A DNA stretch of 64,000 nucleotides from Massilia sp. H-1 (GTDB taxonomy: Bacteria; Pseudomonadota; Gammaproteobacteria; Burkholderiales; Burkholderiaceae_D), in NCBI GenBank assembly GCA_024703915.1, contig CP087969.1:2418001-2482000 (forward strand), written 5' to 3'. Both the position numbers and the translations under genes were made by a program. The notes beneath the pieces are model-generated. The model saw only the letters and a program-made list of their open reading frames with translations. It was not told where the DNA came from and did no database searches. Of this stretch, positions 49,324 through 62,012 are shown in pieces. Each line of letters opens with the position of its first letter. Position 1 is the first letter of the stretch.

Positions 49324-51814
49324 TTAATGGGTGCGCAGGCTGTGCAGGGGGGCGTTCGCGAGCACGGCGCGCAGCCCCACCCAGGCGCCCAGCAGCGCGC
49401 AGGCGGCAGCCGGCCGCCAGCGCGGCAGCCCACAGCAGGGGCGAGAAATGCCATTCGAGCTTGAACGCGAAGCGCGCCAGCGCCCAGCTGGCGCCGCTGG
49501 CTCCGGCCGCCGCCAGGACGCCGGACAGACCGCCGCTCAGGCCGAACTCGATCCAGCGCGCGGGCCAGCTGCGCGCCCGTCGCGCCCAGCGCGCGCAGGA
49601 TCGCCCCCTGGCGCACCCGCTCGTCCTGCGACGACAGCAGCGTGGCGTACAGCACCAGCAGGCCGAGCGGCGAGCGTGAACAGGAACAGGAATTCGACCG
49701 CGGCCGCGACCTGCGCCAGGAGCGCCTGGAAGCGGTCGATCATGGCGCCGGTATCGATCACGGTCAGGTTCGGATAGTCGTCCGCCAGGCGGTGGACGGC
49801 GGCTTTTCCGGCCGCCGGGATGTGGACCGAGGTGACCAGCATGGCTTAAGCAGCGCGCGGGCGGCGCCGGGGCTGAGGAGGAAGATGAAATTCGACTGGC
49901 GCGAGCGCCAGTTCACCTTGCGCAGGCTGGTCACGACCGCGTCCACGCGGGTCCCGGCGACATCGAACACGACATGCTGGCCCAGCTTGATCCCCAGCCA
50001 GTCGAAGCAGCGCCTTCCGCCACCGACAGTTCGGCCGGGGCATCGGGTGCGGCGCTGAACCAGCGCCCCGCCGTCAGCGTGTTTTCGGGCGGCACAGCGG
50101 CCGCGCTGCTCATGTCGACCTCGCGCTCGAGCATGTCCCTGGCCCGTCCCGCTTCCATGCCGATGGGTGTCGCTCACCTTGCTATAGATGGACACGATCC
50201 GGGCCCGGATCAGCGGATACAGGACCGGCGCGCCATACGGCGCCAGGCGCGCGTCGAGCGCGGCGCGCTGGCCGGGGTCGATATTGAGGATGACGTGATT
50301 GGGCGCGTCCGGCGGCGTCGTGTCCTTCCATGACGCCAGCAGGTCGCCGCGCACCACGGTCAGCAGCAGCAAGGCCATCAGGCCGACGGCCAGCGCCACG
50401 ATCTGGGTGGCGGCGGCCGCAGGATGGCGGCGCAGGTCGGCCAGCGCCAGGCGCCACACGCCGCGCGCCATGGCCGAGCGGCAGCAGGCGCAGGCAAGCC
50501 AGGGCGGCGCGTGCGGCCAGCATGAACAGCAGCAGCGCGGCGCCGAAGGCGGCCAGCGTGAGCAGGCCGACCTGCAGGTCGCCCGCCTGCCATACCATCA
50601 GCGCGCCGAACAGACCCAGGCCAAGCCCGTAGGCGGCCAGCGTGGCCGCGCGCGGCGCCGTTCCCTGCCCGCGCAGCACCTGCTTAAGCGGCACATCGCG
50701 CAGCTGCAGCAGCGGCGGCAGCGCAAAGCCGAGCAGCAGCACGATGCTTAGGCGCCGATGCCGGTCAGTGCTTAGGCGCCCAGCCGGGCGGCGCCATATC
50801 GGCCGTGACCAGGGTGCCGAGCCACTCGATCAGCACGAAATGCGCGCCGAATCCGAGCGCGGCGCCGATCGCGCTGGCGCCCACGCCGACCAGCGCAATT
50901 CGAGCGCGAACATGGCCAGCACGCGCGACTGCGGCATGCCCAGGCAGCGCAGCATGGCGGCTGCGTCCTGGTGGCGCAGCATGAAGCGGCGCGCGGCCAT
51001 GGCCACGGCCACGCTGGCGAGCAGCGCCGCCAGCAAACCGATCAGCGACAGGAACTGGGCCGCCTTGTCCAGCGCGCCGCTGGCGGCCGCGTTGCTGGTG
51101 GCCAGCGTCTCGAGCCGCAGCTCCTTGCGCGCGGCCCGGTCGAACGCGCGCTGGTAGCTGGCCAGCGCCAAGCGCCTCATCGGCCACCAGCAGGTAATAG
51201 TCGGCCAGGGCGCCGCTCGCGAGCAGGCCGCTGGCGCGCAGGTCTTCCATCGAAATCATCACGCGCGGCGCGAACACCAGCGCCGCCGGGCCGCGGTCCG
51301 GTTCCGATGCGATGCTGCGGGCAATGGTCAGGCGCAGCTCGCCGATCCGGATCTGCAGAACCGACGGCCAGGCCGTCGCGCTCCAGCAGGGCCGGGTCGA
51401 CCCAGGCGCTGCCTGCGGGCAGGGCCATGCCGCATGGCAGCGCCGCCGTGCAGCGACAGGGTGCCGCGCAAGGGATAGCCGCCCTCGACCGCCTTGAGCG
51501 CCACCATGCGCGAGCGCGCGGCATCGCCCTCCCCCGCGAGCGCCATGCTGTTCAGTTCCACGGTCGCGGCGCTGCGCAGGCCGAGCGTGGCCGCCTGGGC
51601 GCGCCAGCGGGCATCGATCGGCGCTTCGGCGGCGATCCGCAAGTCGGCCGCCAGCAGCTGGTGCGCGTCGCGCTGCATGGCCGCGCCCATGCGCGACGAG
51701 AAGAACTGGACCGCCGTCAGCGAGGCGACCGCCAGCGCCAGCGCGATCAGCAGAAAGCGCAATTCATGCCGCGCGCCAGTCGCGCAATGTCATGGAAAAG
51801 GAAAATCGCAGCAT
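49324..51814 (-). CDS. FtsX-like ABC transporter permease (YbbP-like)
   Basis: About 830 residues, the length of YbbP. It starts MLRFSFSMTLRDWRAGELRF, followed by LLIALALAVASLTAVQFFSS, a large periplasmic domain, and two FtsX-type blocks of hydrophobic helices (FLSLIGLLAALLASVAVAMA; LGLGLFGALMVWQAGDLQVG region). It ends LHSLRTH with TAA at 49324-49326. At least ten indels were bridged (for example at 51770, 51355, 50895, 50770 GCTTAGG, 50685 GCTTAAGC, 50170, 49847 GCTTAAGC and 49670). Downstream partners are the ATPase and a periplasmic protein. Confidence 0.82.
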
Positions 51815-51952
51815 GGCATCCTTCGTTTCAAAGAAAACAGGATGCCCCGCGCAGGGGCGCAGTCACCGCCTTTGCGACGAATCGACAGTGCGCACGACAG
51901 ACTGCAGGAATCGGCGTCTGCAGGGGCCTAAGCCATGCATACAAAAAACGGC

Positions 51953-52352
51953 TCAGGCCAGCGCGTAGTCGAGCGTGTAGTAGTGCTGGCGTTCGATGAT
52001 GTCGATCTTGAGCGTGCCGCCGATGCCGGTCAGGTCGCCGGTACCGGAACCGGGGACGATGCTGATCGCCAGCTGGCTGTCAGCCGGCGTGCATGACGCC
52101 GAGCGTGCTGCAGGGCGAAGCTGCCGCTGAGCGAACCGATGGTGGCTGTCACGTGTTCGATGGCGACGTAGCTGGGCCGACCCCGCGGCCGGATTGCTTA
52201 GCCGAGAGCATCTCACCCTGGCCGACCCCGGTCAGCTCGCCGCTGTACTGCTTATCGATCAGCATGCGTCCGACCGCCACCCGGCCCGCGCCTTCATAGG
52301 CCGGTGCCGCTGCCATTTGAAGTTCGAAACTGCCTTTTGCGACGCCGTTCAT
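51953..52352 (-). CDS. DUF3224 domain protein
   Basis: A beta-rich protein of about 131 residues, starting MNGVAKGSFELQMAAAPAYE, with IDKQYSGELTGVGQGEMLSA, GSLSGSFALQHSG (after repair) and VPGSGTGDLTGIGGTLKIDI, ending HYYTLDYALA. The pattern Y.GE(L)xGxG.GEM is typical of DUF3224, a small barrel of unknown function. Breaks at GCTTAGC (about 52195) and near 52170 and 52088. Confidence 0.8.
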
Positions 52353-52436
52353 GTATGCATCCTTGGAAGAAAACTTTGTTATGCAAGGGGACCATCAGGT
52401 AAGCTGCGATCATATCAGCCAAAGGGCCACGCCTTC

Positions 52437-52886
52437 ATGACATTCACCGCGCCTCGTCCGCTGTACACCAAATCCGTCGCCATGGCATTGGTGATCACCT
52501 TCTTCGCCTGCATGGCATTGCTGTCGGCCTGGTACCTGGTGCCCTACCCGCAGCCGGATGTCGCGCTGTTCCAGTGGTGCGGCACCGCCTTCATGCTGGC
52601 CTACGCGGTGGCCGAAACCGTGCGCCGCGCCAGCTGGACCAACTTCCTGCTGCTCGCTGGCGTGCTGGCGATGCTGGCGGCCGATATCGCGCGCCACTTC
52701 ACGTTCGATCTCGGCGTGGTGAGCTACGCGCCCGGCTCCTGCGCCGTGGGCGGCGACAACGCGGGCCCGGCCTGCGCGCTGGGGATGCCGCTGGTATTTC
52801 ACTATCACCGCATCGTGCTGGCCATGAGCGCCACGTTCGCACTCAAGCTGGCTGCGGACCTCGTGCACCGGCTGCGGCGCGGCTAG
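52437..52886 (+). CDS. Four-helix membrane protein of unknown function
   Basis: ATG at 52437 (MTFTAPRPLYTKSVAMALVI) opens an unbroken 149-residue frame with four hydrophobic segments (AMALVITFFACMALLSAWYL, WCGTAFMLAYAVAETV, FLLLAGVLAMLAADIARHF, IVLAMSATFALKLAADLVHR). A loop with two Cys (GSCAVGGDNAGPACALG) lies between helices 3 and 4 and may be periplasmic. No family assigned. A hairpin terminator follows the stop. Confidence 0.65.
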   Translation: MTFTAPRPLYTKSVAMALVITFFACMALLSAWYLVPYPQPDVALFQWCGTAFMLAYAVAETVRRASWTNFLLLAGVLAMLAADIARHFTFDLGVVSYAPGSCAVGGDNAGPACALGMPLVFHYHRIVLAMSATFALKLAADLVHRLRRG

Positions 52887-52898
52887 CCAGCGGCGAAA

Positions 52899-52928
52899 AA
52901 AGGCCCGATTCGCATCGGGCCCTGTTTG
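52899..52928. terminator. Bidirectional terminator between convergent genes
   Basis: GGCCCGAT and ATCGGGCC pair around TCGC, flanked by an A run on the left and TGTTTG on the right. It serves the gene ending at 52886 and the minus-strand oxidoreductase gene ending at 52939. Confidence 0.75.
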
Positions 52929-52938
52929 CTTGCTTGTC

Positions 52939-55900
52939 TTACGCGACGCGGGTGATATCGCCGCCCGGCTTGCCGAAGTTGGCCAGCAGTTGCGCCTCCT
53001 TCTGCTTGGCCGCCTTGAAGTGACGCTCCTTCACGTGGCCGTAGCCGCGGATATCTTCAGGAATGCTGGCGATGGCCACTGCCTGCGACAGATTGTCCGC
53101 AGTCAGCTTGCCCAGCAGGCCGCCGATGGTGGCCTGGTATTCCTTGATCAGCGCGTTCCATCTTGCGCTCGGCCGTGTAGCCGAAGATGTCGAGCGCACC
53201 GCCGCGCAAGCCCTTGAACTTGGCCAGCACGCCGAACGCCTTCATCATCCACGGGCCGAATTCCTGCTTGATCAGCTGACCTTTGGAATCGGTCTTGGCC
53301 AGGATCGGCGGCGCCAGGTGGAACTTGAGCTTGTAGTCGCCTTCGAACATGCCCGCCACTTTTTCGGCGAACGCGCCGCTGGTGTACAGGCGTGCGACTT
53401 CGTACTCGTCCTTGTAGGCCATCAGCTTGTAGAAGTAGCGTGCCACCGCTTCGGTCAGGCGGGTACCGCTGCCGACCTTCGCTTCGGCCGCGCGCACCTG
53501 GTCGACAAACGCCTTGTACTGATTGGCGTAGTTGACGTCCTGGTAGGCGGTCAGCAGCTCGATGCGCTTCTTGACGATGTCGTCCAGGGTCTGGGTGCGC
53601 TTGAACTCGATGACCTTGGCTTGGCGTCGTCATCTTGACCAGCGACGGCAGATCGTGGGCGGCGGTGCGGCCCCAGTTGAAGGCGCTCTTGTTGAAGGCC
53701 ACCGACACGTTGTTCAGTTCAATGGCTTTCAGGATCGACGCTTCCGACAGCGGCACCTGGCCTTTTTGCCACGCGTAGCCCAGCATGAACATGTTGGTGG
53801 CGATCGAGTCGCCCATCAGCGCGGTGGCGATCTGGCTTGAGCGTCGACGAAGTCGACCTTGTCCGAACCGCAGGCCTTGACGATTTCCGCCTGCGAGGAC
53901 GCGCCCGGGAACTGCCAGTCCGGGTTCTTGACGAAGGCGGCGGTCGAGGAACCGGTCGAATTGATCGCGGCGTAGGTGCGGCCTTCGCCCATGCGCGACA
54001 GGGCATCGCGGCTGGCGGTGACGATCAGGTCGCAGCCGATCACGAGGTCGGCGCTGCCGGTGCCCACGCGGGTCGAATGCAGGTCGGCCTGGTTATCGGC
54101 CAGGCGCACGTGCGACATCACCGGGCCGCCCTTCTGGGCCAGTCCGCTCATGTCGAGCACGATCGCGCCCTTGCCTTCCACGTGGGCCGCCATCGCCAGG
54201 ATCTGGCCAACGGTCACCACGCCGGTGCCGCCGATACCGGTGATCAGGATGCCGTAAGGCGCGGCCGTGCTTTTCAGTACAGGCATCGGCAGCGGTGGCG
54301 GCGCCTTGTCGCCGGACGCGGCCTTCTTCGGCTTCTTGAGCGAGCCGCCTTCGACCGTCACGAACGACGGGCAGAAACCGGTCACGCACGAGAAGTCCTT
54401 GTTGCAGGACGACTGGTTGATCTGGCGCTTGCGGCCCAGTTCCGTTTCCAGCGGTTCCACCGACAGGCAGTTCGACTGCACCGAGCAGTCGCCGCAGCCT
54501 TCGCACACGGCTTCGTTGATCACGGCGCGCTTGGCCGGATCCGGGTATTCCTTGCGTTTCCGGCGGCGGCGCTTCTCGGAAGCGCAGGTCTGATCGTAGA
54601 TCATGGCCGACACGCCCGGCTTGTCGCGCAGTTCGCGCTGCACGTCCATCAGTTCCGAACGGTGGCGCACGGTGACGCCCGGCGCCCAGTTGTAGTCGTC
54701 CGGGTATTTTTCGGGTTCGTCGGTGACCACGATGATCAGGGGTCACGCCTTCGGCCGCGATCTGGCGGCTGATCATGCCCGGATCCAGCGGACCGTCGAA
54801 TTCCTGGCCGCCCGTCATGGCGACGGCGTCGTTGAACAGGATCTTGTAGGTGATGTTGACCTTGGCCGACACCGCCGCGCGGATCGCCAGGATCCCCGAG
54901 TGGAAGTAAGTGCCGTCGCCGAGGTTGGTAAACACGTGCTTCTCGTTGGTGAACGGCGCCTGGCCGACCCAGGTGACGCCTTCGGCGCCCATGTGGGTGA
55001 AGGTCGACGTTTCACGGTCCATCCACAGCACCATGTAGTGGCAGCCGATGCTTAAGCCAGCGCGCGAGAGCCTTCCGGAACCTTGGTCGAGGAATTGTGC
55101 GGGCAGCCGGAGCAGAAGTAAGGCGTGCGGTCGGTTTCCGGATTCGGCTTCAGGCCAGCGCTCTTGAGCACCAGTTCTTTCGCTTCCAGGAAGGCGATGC
55201 GCTCTTGCACGCTGCTGCGACCGGGTGGCCGGCTGCAGTAGTGCGAGATGCGGCTGGCGATCGCGCGTGCGATCAGGGCCGGGTTCAGTTCATAGGTCGC
55301 TCTAGCAGCAGCCAGTCGCCGTGGCCGGTGCCGCCCTTGTTCGACCATTCGCCGGTGTCGTCGAACTTGCCGACCACGCGCGGACGTTCGCCGTCCGGCA
55401 GGTTGTACAGTTCTTCCTTGAGCGCGTATTCCAGAATCTGGCGCTTCTCTTCGACCACCAGGATTTCGTCCAGGCCCTTGGCGAATTCGTGCACGCCGTC
55501 CGCTTCCAGCGGCCAGGTCATGCCGATCTTGTACAGGCGGATGCCGATGTCGGCTGCTGCCTGCTCGTCGATGCCCAGGTCGGCCAGCGCCTGGCGCGTG
55601 TCGAGATACGATTTGCTTAAGCGGTGATGATGCCGATCTTCGGTTTCGGGCTGTCCCAGATGATCTTATTGAGCTTGTTGGCGCGCACATAGGCCAGGGC
55701 CGCGTACCACTTGAAGCTGTTCATCCGCACTTCCATGTCGAGCACGGTGTCCGGCCAGCGGATATTCAGGCCGCCTTCAGGCAGCTGGAAGTCGGTCGGC
55801 AGTTCGATCTTGACGCGGTCCGGGTCGAAGTCGACCACGGCGCCGGACTCGATGATATCGGTCACGCACTTCATCGATACCCACAGGCCCGTGTAGCGGC

Positions 55901-56506
55901 TCATGGCCCAGGCATGCAGGCCGTAGTCGATGTATTCCTGCACCGAAGCCGGGTACAGCACCGGAATGCCGCAAGCATTGAGAATGTGATCCGACTGGTG
56001 GGCGGTGGAGGACGACTTGGCAGCGTGGTCGTCGCTTAGCCAGCACCAGCACGCCGCCGTGCTTGGCCGAACCGGCGTTGTTGGCGTGCTTGAAGACGTC
56101 GCCGCAGCGGTCCACGCCGGGGCCTTTGCCGTACCACATCGAGAACACGCCGTCGTACTTGGCATCCTTGAACAGATTGGTCTGCTGGGTGCCCCACACG
56201 GCGGTGGCGGCCAGGTCTTCGTTCATCCCGGGATGGAACTTGACGTGGTGCGCGTCCAGGTGCTTCTTGGCCTTGACCGCGGTCATGTCGACCGAGGTCA
56301 CGGGCGAACTGCGGTAGCCGGTGATGTAGCTTAGCCGTGTTCAGGCCCGCTTTCAGGTCGCGCTCGCGCTGCATCATCGGCAGGCGGATCAGGGCCTGGG
56401 TGCCGGTCATGAAGGCGCGGCCGCGCTCCAGCGTCCATTTGTCGTCGAGCGAAATTTCGTGCCCGGGTTCGGCGCCCAATTTGCTTGGGTCTAATGGTGC
56501 ATTCAT
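52939..56506 (-). CDS. Indolepyruvate ferredoxin oxidoreductase, fused alpha-beta form
   Basis: One chain of about 1190 residues, longer than separate IorA or IorB. Order: pyrimidine-binding TPP domain (YITGYRSSPVTSVDMT, NEDLAATAVWGTQQ), TPP pyrophosphate domain (PYFCSGCPHNSSTKVPEGS, GDGTYFHSGILAIRAAV), a 4Fe-4S site (CEGCGDCSVQSNC), then the gamma/beta-type domain (ILITGIGGTGVVTVGQILAM, GLAQKGGPVMSHVRLA). It oxidatively decarboxylates aryl pyruvates to acyl-CoA. Breaks of the GCCGGC type lie at 56329, 56036, 55616 and 55051; others near 55305, 54737, 53838, 53625 and 53160. It follows hppD by 16 bases in the opposite transcription order on the same strand, so both share an operon. Confidence 0.93.
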
Positions 56507-56522
56507 TGCTGTCTCCTGCCGC

Positions 56523-57662
<1,140 letters not shown>

Positions 57663-57786
57663 GACAATCTCCTCATTTTAATAGCGCACAGTATAGTCCT
57701 GGAGCTCCGGCATTAAATTTCAAACCGTGCACACGCGGACGATTTGCGCAATAATATTGCGTGAAAAATCGCCTTTAGGAGACAAA

Positions 57787-58298
57787 ATGCCAAAAATTGA
57801 GCTGGATAAAACAGATCGCAAGATTCTGGCGATTCTGCAGCAGGACGGCCGCCTGTCCAATCAGGACGTGGCCGACCAGGTCAGCCTGTCGCCCTCGCCC
57901 TGCCTGCGGCGCATCAAGCGGCTCGAAGAAGCGGGCGTGATTCGCCAGTACGTGGCGCTGCTGGACCCGGCCCAGATCGGGCTTGGTTTGCTGGCGTATG
58001 TGAACGTGCGGCTGGAAAAGCACAGCGAAGGCTCGAGCAACGCGGCCGGCTAGCGCGCCGCGCGACCAGTTCGCCGCATACCGATTTTGCGCAGTCGGTC
58101 GAGCACTGGCCGGAAGTGGTGGCCTGCTACGCGATGACGGGGGAGATGGATTACCTGCTGCGGGTGCACGTCGAAGACATGGACCACTTCTCGCGCTTCA
58201 TGATGCAGACGCTGCTGATTCACCCGGCCGTGGCCGATGTGAAGTCGAGCTTTGCGCTGCAGCGGATCAAGGATACGACCGCGCTGCCGCTGGTATAA
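57787..58298 (+). CDS. Lrp/AsnC-family transcription regulator
   Basis: ATG at 57787 after TTTAGGAGACAAA. The N-terminal helix-turn-helix (LDKTDRKILAILQQDGRLSN, QDVADQVSLSPSPCLRRIKR) and the C-terminal ligand-binding RAM domain (VVACYAMTGEMDYLLRVHVE, PAVADVKSSFALQRIKDTTA) are typical. About 165 residues after repair of an indel near 58050. Lrp/AsnC proteins sense amino acids; its divergent placement before hppD suggests it controls aromatic amino acid catabolism. The 124-base gap between the two starts must hold both promoters. Confidence 0.92.
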
Positions 58299-58315
58299 CT
58301 CCGGACAGCCCCTAC

Positions 58316-58340
58316 ATCGCCCCCGCCTTCGCGAGGGCGA
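58316..58340. repeat. REP-like palindrome, single unit
   Basis: CGCCCCCGCCTTCGCGAGGGCGA lies between the converging regulator and GNAT genes. GCCCCCGC.. and ..GAGGGCG form the stem. It shares the CCCCGCCTTC core with the units at 18484-18550 and 25417. Confidence 0.5.
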
Positions 58341-58365
58341 CGTGGTGGTATGCGAACGGTGATGC

Positions 58366-59046
58366 CTAGCGGCGGGTGCCGAAGAATTTTTCGGCGAAGC
58401 GCTTGTTGGCTTTGAGGTTGTAGTCGATCGTGGCCACCTGCTCCTCGATCGCTTCCTGCAGCATGCTGGCCGGGTTGGCCAGGCAGCAGGCGCAGGTAGG
58501 CGTCGGCTTCGCCGCGGTCGCGCTGGATTTCCATCCCGGCCTTTTTCGCGATGTGCATCATGGTCTGGTTGGACGACAGATAGTGCATGTACAAGGTGTC
58601 GACATCCGAATTGCGGCAATGGATGGCGGCCCGCTCGAACAGCTTGGAACCGATCCCCAGGCCGCGCGCCGAGGCCGACACCGAGACCCCGAATTCGGCG
58701 ATCCGGTCCTTGGTCGTCACGGCGAGCCCGGCCGGGATATTCTCCTTGGGGGCGAACGCCAGGTGGGCCACCGCGACCAGCTTGAACACGCGGTTGTAGA
58801 CGCCGTAGACGGTGTCGCGGCCAAAATCGATGCGCGCCACATAGGCGGCGATTTGCTCGTCGGGCAGCACGGTGCCGAAACGAAGTAAGCGATCACTATC
58901 GTCAAGCGCGAGGAAATGCTTCCAGCATGCGGCGGCGGTCGCGCTCTTCAAGCTGTTTGACGAGGACGGTCCGTTTCGGCTTCTGACCGCCTCGGCTAAG
59001 CCCAGCCAGCGGTTCAGTTGCGCTTAAGCAAGATCGTTGTGAACAT
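58366..59046 (-). CDS. GNAT-family N-acetyltransferase
   Basis: ATG at 59046 follows AGGAGA. The acetyl-CoA binding motif A is EFGVSVSASARGLGIGSKLF (the RGLGIG loop), preceded by NRVFKLVAVAHLAFAP and followed by RNSDVDTLYMHYLSSNQTMM and IAKKAGMEIQRDRGEADAYL. About 225 residues. Two GCCGGC-type artefacts (59022 and 58995) and breaks near 58935, 58885 and 58490 were bridged; TAG at 58366-58368. The substrate is unknown. It is not obviously linked to the chemotaxis genes. Confidence 0.82.
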
Positions 59047-59138
59047 GTTGATTCTCCTGCAATTGTGCATCGCACCATTACAGCCATTCTATCCGATTGC
59101 CCGAATCGGTTTGGAGCGCGGACTCTAGCGTGCCGGAC

Positions 59139-60710
59139 TCAGTGCAGCACCCGTTCGAGCAGGGTGAACAGAATCTCGGGATCGAACACATTGAGCACGC
59201 CGCTGCTGCCGTCGGCCGCCGTGACGTCGATCACCTCGCGCACGTGGTCGTGGGTGCCGTCGTCGAGCAGCAGCGGCGAGGCGCGGCGGTCGCTGGCCGC
59301 CACCGTGATCAGGTTGTCGACCGCGTCGACCAGCAGGCCGAAACATTCGTCGCCCCGTTCGATGATCATGATCTTGCGCGACTGCGGATCGGCAGCCAGC
59401 CCCATGCCGAACAGGCAGCGCAGGTCGATCACGGAAATCATCTGGTGGCGCAGGTTGAGGATGCCGCGCACGCAGCGCGGCAGGCCGGGCGGCTGCACCA
59501 TGCCCTCGCGCCACTCGATGATCTCGCGCAGCTGGCGGATCTCGACCGCCCACGGGCTGTCGAGCGAGAACACCACGTACACGCCGCGGTTGCAGGGCCG
59601 AACGGGCGCGCTGGCCGCCGCTTACTGCCCGCTTCGGCCTCGGCCTGGTACAGGCGCACATGGCTCTACCCCCACTTCCACCAGCTCGGCCTGGGAAAAG
59701 ATGCCTTCATGATTGAGGAACAGGATGTCGGCGCCGTCGTCCCCGCTCACGCAGCTAAGCAAACATCGTCGCGCGCCTTCGACAGCAGCGGAATCGGCAG
59801 CACCTCGCCTTCCTCGAAGTGGAAGATGCTGTCGACCGAGTCGACCAGAAAACCGATCAGCGTCTCGCCCACCAGCGCCACCAGGATGCGCCGCTCGGGC
59901 GCGCTGCTGGCGTCGTGCGCGCCGAAATGCAGCAGCGAGGCAAAATCGACCACGCCCACCGCGTGCCCGCGGAAGTTGATCCGGCCCAGACACAGCTCGC
60001 TTGCCATCACGCTTGGCATCAGCTCCGGGACCGTGATGATTTCGCGGATCGCGCACATCTCGAAGGCGAACGCGGTACCGCCCACACGGAAGCTGATGCA
60101 CTGGCGGCGCTGCGCGCTGGGCGAACTGGCGGCTGCCCGCACTGCGTCCGATACTGCGCAGCATCTGCACATGGGGCACATTCTCGATCGCGGCCAGCGC
60201 GCCGGGGTCGAGGATTTCCAGCAGGCGGGCGCCGTCGTCGAGCGCGATCGTGCCGCACACGACATTGCGGCTGGCCGGGTCACGGTACTGCAGCATGCTG
60301 CGCTGCTCGGGCCGCACGCGCAGCACTTCGCCCGTATCGTGGAAGATGACGCCGACCTCGATCTCGCCATGGTCGACGATCGCGATCTTGTGCGAACGCT
60401 CGGCAGGCTTGCGCGGCGGGGTCGAAGATGCGGCCCAGATTGAGCACGGGGATCACCTGCCCGCGCAGCGTGAACACGCCTTCCAGAAAAGCCAGGCAAG
60501 AGCGGCACGGGTATCATCTTGTCGGGGAAGTTGACCACTTCGCGAATGCAGCTGGCCGCCAGCGCGTATTCCTGCCCGCCCAGGTGGAAGGAGCCGAACA
60601 GCTCGGGCGTGGCCGACGAGACGCGCGCAGTTCGAGCGCGCGGCAGCCTGCACGGTGTGGGACGGCACGGCCGCCGCGATACTGCTCAACTGCTGTTCAG
60701 AGACTTGCAT
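59139..60710 (-). CDS. Chemotaxis protein with three CheW domains
   Basis: About 520 residues comprising three successive CheW-like domains. Domain 1: IREVVNFPDKMIPVPLLPGF and LRGQVIPVLNLGRIFD. Domain 2: CISFRVGGTAFAFEMCAIRE, INFRGHAVGVVDFASLL and ALVGETLIGFLVDSVDSIF. Domain 3: VYVVFSLDSPWAVEIRQLRE, ILNLRHQMISVIDLRCLFG and ECFGLLVDAVDNLITVAASD. It begins MQVSEQQLSSIAAAVPSHTV at 60710. Such proteins can bridge receptor arrays more extensively than single-domain CheW. Breaks near 60625, 60500, 60413, 60128, 59755 (GCTAAGC), 59665 and 59595. It follows cheD with a short overlap. Confidence 0.8.
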
Positions 60711-61191
60711 ATTCGAGCTCCTCGGCCTGGCGTTCGACCTTGGCGATCGAGACGCAGTAAGTAGTGCAATCAATGCGCACGGTGCGCCCGCGGCGCCCGC
60801 CCACCTCGCGCCGCACCACCTGCAAGCCCTGGGCCTGCAGGCAGCGTTCGGCCTGTTCCACGTTCTGAGTACCGACCCCGCTGTAGACTCCGGCCCCGCC
60901 CAGCATGTTGGCGCCGCCGGTCACGATCGCCTGGACTTCGCCCAGCTGCTTGCGGCGCACGCCCATCTGGGCCAGCAACGCGGGCACGGCATGGTTGACG
61001 TAGCGCGCGCCCAGCTTCCAGCCCGGCTGGTCAGAATGGGGCAGCAGGCAGTGGGCCAGGCCGCAGCACTGGCTTACTTCTAGCCACACCAGCACGATCG
61101 CCACGCAGGAGCCCAGCAGGGCCGCCATTTCCTGGCCGGGGCGTCCGGCGCGGGCTTCGCCCATCCCGACCCAGACCAGGTTGCCGTTCAT
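60697..61191 (-). CDS. cheD: Chemoreceptor glutamine deamidase CheD
   Basis: An intact 164-residue frame. The catalytic Cys in AALLGSCVAIVLVW, the His in CGLAHCLLPHSDQPGW, and the motif GEVQAIVTGGANML agree with CheD, which deamidates specific glutamines on chemoreceptors. ATG at 61191 overlaps the cheR stop (ATGA), and the last codons overlap the triple-CheW start, so the operon is tightly coupled. Confidence 0.92.
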   Translation of the reverse strand: MNGNLVWVGMGEARAGRPGQEMAALLGSCVAIVLVWLEVSQCCGLAHCLLPHSDQPGWKLGARYVNHAVPALLAQMGVRRKQLGEVQAIVTGGANMLGGAGVYSGVGTQNVEQAERCLQAQGLQVVRREVGGRRGRTVRIDCTTYCVSIAKVERQAEELEYASL

Positions 61192-62011
61192 GGCGCATCC
61201 CGGTAATAGACATGCGCCTGCTGGTAACGCAGCGACGTGCCGAGGCGGGTGACCGACTCCTGCTCGCCCAGCACCAGGCGGGCGCCGGGCGCCATCTGGC
61301 GCTGCACCTGCTCGAGCACCTGGCGCTGGTTGGCCTCGTCAAAATAAATCAGCACATTGCGCAGCATGACCAGGTCGAAGGCCGGGGCATCGAAGGCGTG
61401 CAGCAAATTGTGGCAGCTGAACTGAACCCGCAGTTTGAGCTCGGAAGCGACCGCGATCCGCTCGCCCTCGCGCCGGAAGTAGCGCGCCAGCAGCTGCGGA
61501 TGCGAAGCCTGGAAGCGCTCGACCGAGCGTCCCCCGTACTGGCCCGCGCGCGCCGCGTCGAGGGCGGCGGCCGAAATGTCGGTGCCCGTGATCTGGTAGC
61601 GGAATTTCGGATGGCGCTGGGCGAACTGGTCGCACAGCATGGCCAGCGAATACGCTTCCTCGCCGGTGGCGGCAGCGGCCGACCAGATGCGCAGGCACTG
61701 GCCGCCGTGGGCGGCATGCCACTGGGGCAGGAATTCGTGCTCCAGATATTCCCACACGGCCGGGGTGCGGAAGAACACCGTGTCGTTGGTGGTCACCATG
61801 TCGATGAAGGCTTGCACCTCGGGCCCGCCGCTGCGCACCAGCGCCAGATACTGCTCGTAGCTGGGAATGGCGAGCGCGCAGCAGGCGCGGGGCCGAGCCA
61901 GCCCTGCAGCAGCACGCTCTTGCGCTGGTTCATGGCGATCCCCGTGTGCTTGCGCACCAGGCCGATCAGCTCGTCCAGCGTGCCGGACGCAATGGGCGCA
62001 TCGCAGTTCAC
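61188..62011 (-). CDS. cheR: Chemoreceptor methyltransferase CheR
   Basis: About 273 residues. N-terminal helical domain ([20 protein letters not shown]), then the SAM-binding methyltransferase domain: [59 protein letters not shown] and [20 protein letters not shown]. The start is taken as GTG at 62011, two bases after the receptor stop. Breaks lie near 61880. It methylates glutamates of chemoreceptors, so its target is probably the receptor encoded just upstream. Confidence 0.92.
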
Positions 62012-62012
62012 G

